A stretch of 64,000 nucleotides of DNA from contig NZ_CP146275.1 in the NCBI RefSeq assembly GCF_037044555.1, forward strand, positions 1,220,501 to 1,284,500. The letters run 5' to 3'. Below, one piece after another: positions 60,943-64,000 of the stretch. The DNA comes from Pelagibacterium nitratireducens. Its GTDB lineage: Bacteria > Pseudomonadota > Alphaproteobacteria > Rhizobiales > Devosiaceae. A model generated the notes under the pieces. The model had not been told where the DNA came from, did not search any database, and saw only the letters and a program-made list of their open reading frames with translations. Numbering within the stretch: position 1 is the first letter of the stretch; every line of letters begins with the position of its first letter. Both the position numbers and the translations under genes were made by a program.

Positions 60943-61319
60943 GAACTGCCCCCTAAACCATACAAGGGACACCTTTAACCAACTTTTAACCAAGGTCAAT
61001 TGGTCGAGATTGTCTGCCGGGTCCGGTTAGTCGCTTTGATGGGTGCTTTTGCTGCGATTTGGCCTATCTATACTTGGAATTATCGAAATATTAACCAGTT
61101 TCCGATTGGTGCGTTTATGTTGTTTGTCCCATTTTTGCGAAAATGTTCCATAGTTTTTAAGAAAATCAGCGGTAAATTCCTCGTCTCCGCTTGGCGCCAA
61201 ACTGTCCGTGCACTGGCGACGGAATGGTAAATATTTAAAATTGCCGAGATAAGGGGAGCAAATTTTAAAAACTTTCAATTTATATCGTATTGGTTCTGCA
61301 GGGGTATGGCGAATTAACC
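60943..61319. other. AT-rich intergenic regulatory region
   Basis: The 377 bp between the divergent FeeM-like and GGDEF-EAL genes are AT-rich from about 61060 on. A plus-strand frame (61000-61230) is open but has no start signal or domain. The CtrA-like box is the only clear element. Confidence 0.5.
60975..60989. promoter_or_regulatory. Candidate CtrA box TTAA-N7-TTAA
   Basis: TTAA at 60975-60978 and TTAA at 60986-60989 are separated by seven bases (CCAACTT), an exact match to the CtrA half-site pattern of alphaproteobacteria. It lies 33-47 bp upstream of the FeeM-like start. Confidence 0.55.
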
Positions 61320-63611
61320 ATGGGTATAGGCTCTCCCGAAAACGCGCCCAACCTGCCTGCCGAGGTCTATATTTCCTCGGTGAGCGCGCTCTACAGGGAC
61401 AGGCGTTCGCTCTTTTCAGGAACCGCGAGTGCAATCGCGGCGTCGCTGGTGACCGGCTGGATAAGCGGCATCATCTGGCTCGCTCTGTGTGCCTTCCCGC
61501 TGGCCCTCACCGGTGTCCTGCGCTGGATGGACATGAACGCCTATGAGCGCAATGCAGGGAGTTCGCAAACCGTAGAGCAGGCCCGCGGTTGGGAGAGGCG
61601 CTACATCGTGGGGTCGTCCACCTTCGCGGTGCTACTGAGCCTTTGGTGCTTTCTTGCTTTTGCCCTCTCTTCGGATCCGGCCGTCCACCTTGTGAGCTTT
61701 GCGGTTTGCCTCGCCTATATGATCGGCATCACGGGCCGCAATTACTCCTCCGATCAACTTGTTATCTTCACCACGGCGTGTGCCGCCATCCCCATGATCA
61801 TGGGGCTTCTGCTCCATCTCGAGGCGGCCTATCTGTTTCTGGCGCTGGTGCTGGTTCCGTTTTTCCTGAGCGTCAGAACCATTGCCACCCGGCTGCGGTT
61901 CACGCTGTTCGACGCCGTTGTCGCCTCACACGATCTTCGCGCGCTTGCCACCCATTTCGATACCGCCGTCAACAACATGCCGCACGGCCTGTGCATGTTC
62001 GACGGGGATCAGAAGCTTGTCGTCTTCAACGACCGCTTCATGAGCCTGCTCAATCTCGACGCAAGCGCCACCTGGAAGGGACAGGATGTCAGGTCGCTGT
62101 TGGGAACGGCACTGGCGGCCAACCAGGTTCCGCTGGAAGCGAGCGATGCGATTTTCTCGGCATTCCGGAAATGGACCGGCGCTGCGGGCACCGCGCCTCT
62201 CGTCATCGACGCAGCCGGACACAGAATCCTGCAACTGACGTTCCAGCCCATTAAGGCCGGCGGATTTGTGCTGCTGATCGAGGACATAACCGAAAAGCGC
62301 AGGGCCGAGGAGCGGATCGAGCATCTGGCCCGTTACGACGCGCTGACCGGTCTGCCCAACCGTTCCCATTTCCAGGAGCAATTCGAAACCGTGATGGCGC
62401 GCGGCCGTCCCTGTGCGCTGCTCTTTATCGATCTCGATCAGTTCAAGGTCGTCAATGACACGCTGGGGCATCCGTGCGGGGATGCTCTTTTGTGCCAGGT
62501 GGCGGACCGTCTTCGCAAGGTGATGAAACCGTCCGATGTCATTGCGCGTCTGGGCGGCGATGAATTCGTTGTCCTGCGCGAGCTCAAGGGGCCGGCCGAT
62601 GAAGCGAGCCTGGTGGCCCAGCGGATCGTGAGGACGTTGAGCGAAGTCTTCACCGTCGAAAGCCATCAATTCGTTATTGGTGCGAGTATCGGCATTGCCC
62701 TGGCGCCGCGCGATGGCACGAGTTTCGAGCAGATGCTCAAATGCGCCGATCTGGCACTCTACAGCGCCAAATCGGACGGACGCGGCGTCTGGCGCTTCTT
62801 CGAGCCTGAGATGGATGCAAGGGTCCAGGCGCGACGCGCCCTGGAGATCGATATCCGCAATGCGCTCGACGATGGAAATTTCGAGGTGTTTTTCCAGCCC
62901 ATCGTCAATCTGAGGACGGGCAAGAGTTCGGTTTGCGAAGCGCTGGCGCGCTGGCGGCATCCCAAGCGGGGCCTGATCTCGCCCGACGCGTTCATTCCCG
63001 TCGCCGAGGAAACCAACCTGATCATCGAACTGGGCGATTTCATCCTGCACGAGGCTTGCCGCCAGTGCGTGACCTGGCCGGGCAATGTGCATGTCGCCGT
63101 CAACATTTCGCCGGTTCAGTTCCGGCGGGGGGACGTCATCACCTCGGTGGTTTCCGCGCTCGATCGCTCCGGGCTGCCGGCCCATCGGCTCGAGATCGAG
63201 ATCACTGAATCTCTCCTGCTCGAAAATACCGCCGCTATCCGCACCACACTGGAAAACCTGCGCAGCCTTGGCGTGCGCGTTTCGCTCGACGATTTCGGCA
63301 CGGGCTATGCGAGCTTGAGCTATCTGCACCACTTCCCGCTCGACAAGGTCAAGATCGACCGGTCATTCCTCCAGGACGTCGAAGTCAGCAGCCGGTCGCG
63401 TCGTCTGCTGGCCGGGGTTGCAAGCCTGAGCTCCGAACTGGGCATGTCGGTGGTTGTCGAAGGGGTAGAAACTCCCAGGCAGCTTGCCCTGCTCAAGGAG
63501 TTGCCTGGCGTCGATGAAGTTCAGGGATTTCTGTTCTCACCGCCGATCCCGGCGTGTGAAATTTCCAGCTTTCTGGCCGCCGGCAGTTTCGATTTCGAAA
63601 AAGTTGCTTAG
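61320..63611 (+). CDS. Membrane-bound GGDEF-EAL protein with PAS domain
   Basis: The 763-aa protein has about five N-terminal spans, a PAS-like sensor (HFDTAVNNMPHGLCMFDGDQ), an intact GGDEF active site (LGGDEFVVL), and an EAL domain with VCEALARWRHP and DDFGTGYASLSYL. Both c-di-GMP synthesis and breakdown motifs look complete. The start at 61320 is preferred over the TTG at 61290, though neither has a strong ribosome binding site. It probably tunes c-di-GMP in response to a membrane or redox signal. Confidence 0.9.
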   Translation: MGIGSPENAPNLPAEVYISSVSALYRDRRSLFSGTASAIAASLVTGWISGIIWLALCAFPLALTGVLRWMDMNAYERNAGSSQTVEQARGWERRYIVGSSTFAVLLSLWCFLAFALSSDPAVHLVSFAVCLAYMIGITGRNYSSDQLVIFTTACAAIPMIMGLLLHLEAAYLFLALVLVPFFLSVRTIATRLRFTLFDAVVASHDLRALATHFDTAVNNMPHGLCMFDGDQKLVVFNDRFMSLLNLDASATWKGQDVRSLLGTALAANQVPLEASDAIFSAFRKWTGAAGTAPLVIDAAGHRILQLTFQPIKAGGFVLLIEDITEKRRAEERIEHLARYDALTGLPNRSHFQEQFETVMARGRPCALLFIDLDQFKVVNDTLGHPCGDALLCQVADRLRKVMKPSDVIARLGGDEFVVLRELKGPADEASLVAQRIVRTLSEVFTVESHQFVIGASIGIALAPRDGTSFEQMLKCADLALYSAKSDGRGVWRFFEPEMDARVQARRALEIDIRNALDDGNFEVFFQPIVNLRTGKSSVCEALARWRHPKRGLISPDAFIPVAEETNLIIELGDFILHEACRQCVTWPGNVHVAVNISPVQFRRGDVITSVVSALDRSGLPAHRLEIEITESLLLENTAAIRTTLENLRSLGVRVSLDDFGTGYASLSYLHHFPLDKVKIDRSFLQDVEVSSRSRRLLAGVASLSSELGMSVVVEGVETPRQLALLKELPGVDEVQGFLFSPPIPACEISSFLAAGSFDFEKVA

Positions 63612-63625
63612 AGTATCCGTCTTGA

Positions 63626-64000
63626 TCAAGCGCTTTTTGGCTGCCAGTTGCGGTCCTGTTTGATGAGAGCGTTTGCGAGTTCGATGAGCTTTCGCATCAG
63701 GGCAGTCAGGGCGAGTTTTGGGGGTTTTCCTGCACCGATCATGGCGTTGTATTTTTGTTTGAGGTCGGGATTGTATCGGGCTGCGACCAGAGCTGGCATA
63801 TAGAGGGCGTCCCGCAGGATCTTGCGTCCACCCTGAATGAAGGCCTTTCCGCGCCATTGTCCCGACTGCCGTGTCATGGGGGCGAGACCTGCGAGGCTTG
63901 CGGCCTGTTTTGAGGTCATGGTTCCGACTTCGGGGCATTCGACCAGGATGGCAGCCGCGGTGATCGGCCCCACTCCGGGAATGGACCGCACGATATCGAA
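63626..64000 (-). CDS. IS110-family transposase, partial (window edge)
   Basis: The C-terminal part of an IS110/IS116/IS902 transposase: DIVRSIPGVGPITAAAILVE, then ASLAGLAPMTRQSGQWRGKA and ARYNPDLKQKYNAMI. The gene enters from the right window edge, so its catalytic N terminus is not visible. It follows the GGDEF-EAL gene by 14 bp. Confidence 0.9.
   Translation of the reverse strand, partial: FDIVRSIPGVGPITAAAILVECPEVGTMTSKQAASLAGLAPMTRQSGQWRGKAFIQGGRKILRDALYMPALVAARYNPDLKQKYNAMIGAGKPPKLALTALMRKLIELANALIKQDRNWQPKSA

Noticed and set aside
61000..61230. Plus-strand 76-codon ORF upstream of the GGDEF-EAL gene
   Set aside because: No ribosome binding site or family; base composition is AT-rich like a regulatory region.

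Overview
The window reads as a chromosome segment of an alphaproteobacterium, most likely of the order Hyphomicrobiales and possibly close to Devosia or Pelagibacterium. The order-level call rests on the dnaG-rpoD pair, the RpoD sequence, the high-GC coding style, a candidate CtrA box and palindromic intergenic repeats of a kind familiar from this order. The genus is a guess.

Layout. Positions 1-12176 are ordinary chromosome: dnaG, rpoD, a HlyU-family gene, DUF533, a GyrI-like protein, a large OmpA-type protein, YjbQ, a TauE/SafE permease, a SIMPL protein and a tRNA gene with anticodon CAU, probably tRNA-Ile2. Positions 12177-58207 (46,031 bp) are one mobile element inserted 14 bp past the tRNA. 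Positions 58213-64000 return to chromosome: a methyltransferase, an alpha/beta hydrolase, a FeeM-like N-acyltransferase, a GGDEF-EAL protein and the end of an IS110 transposase.

The central result is that the 46-kb insert is an apparently intact Tn7-like transposon. Both ends carry matching terminal inverted repeats that begin TGATG. They are flanked by the same 5-bp sequence, TGGCT, which is the direct duplication expected of Tn7 transposition. Each end carries an array of TnsB-type sites, and the spacing of the outer three sites (45 bp, then 23 bp) is the same at both ends. Next to the right end lies one coupled operon: an unknown 150-aa protein, TnsA, TnsB, TnsC, a 650-aa TniQ/TnsD-like protein and another unknown small ORF, closed by a strong terminator. 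I see no cas gene, CRISPR array, TnsE or tyrosine integrase. The simplest reading is TniQ-directed insertion downstream of a tRNA gene.

The cargo falls into blocks. 12.4-17.3 kb is a defence block: an ABC-three-component system (nuclease-like effector, middle component 2, DUF3732 ATPase) and a Fic protein. 17.3-22 kb is a scarred zone with palindromic repeats, a complete IS66-family element, a truncated SPW-repeat gene and a merR fragment. 22-27 kb is a metal block with a CmtR/ArsR repressor, an HMA-CDF transporter, a CaCA antiporter, CcdA, LspA and a CYP152 peroxygenase. 27-30.5 kb holds a soluble AAA/M41 protease with two small partners and an XRE regulator. 31-49.6 kb is a large copper block: CopA and CopB P-type ATPases, CopZ, CueR, a CopA-type multicopper oxidase, four cytochrome-like or redox proteins, two DUF305 proteins, a DUF7282 protein and five small exported His- or Pro-rich proteins. 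A UPF0175/PIN toxin-antitoxin pair sits inside this block. The element therefore looks like a metal-resistance and defence carrier parked at a tRNA safe site.

All domain calls come from reading motifs by eye. No database search was run.
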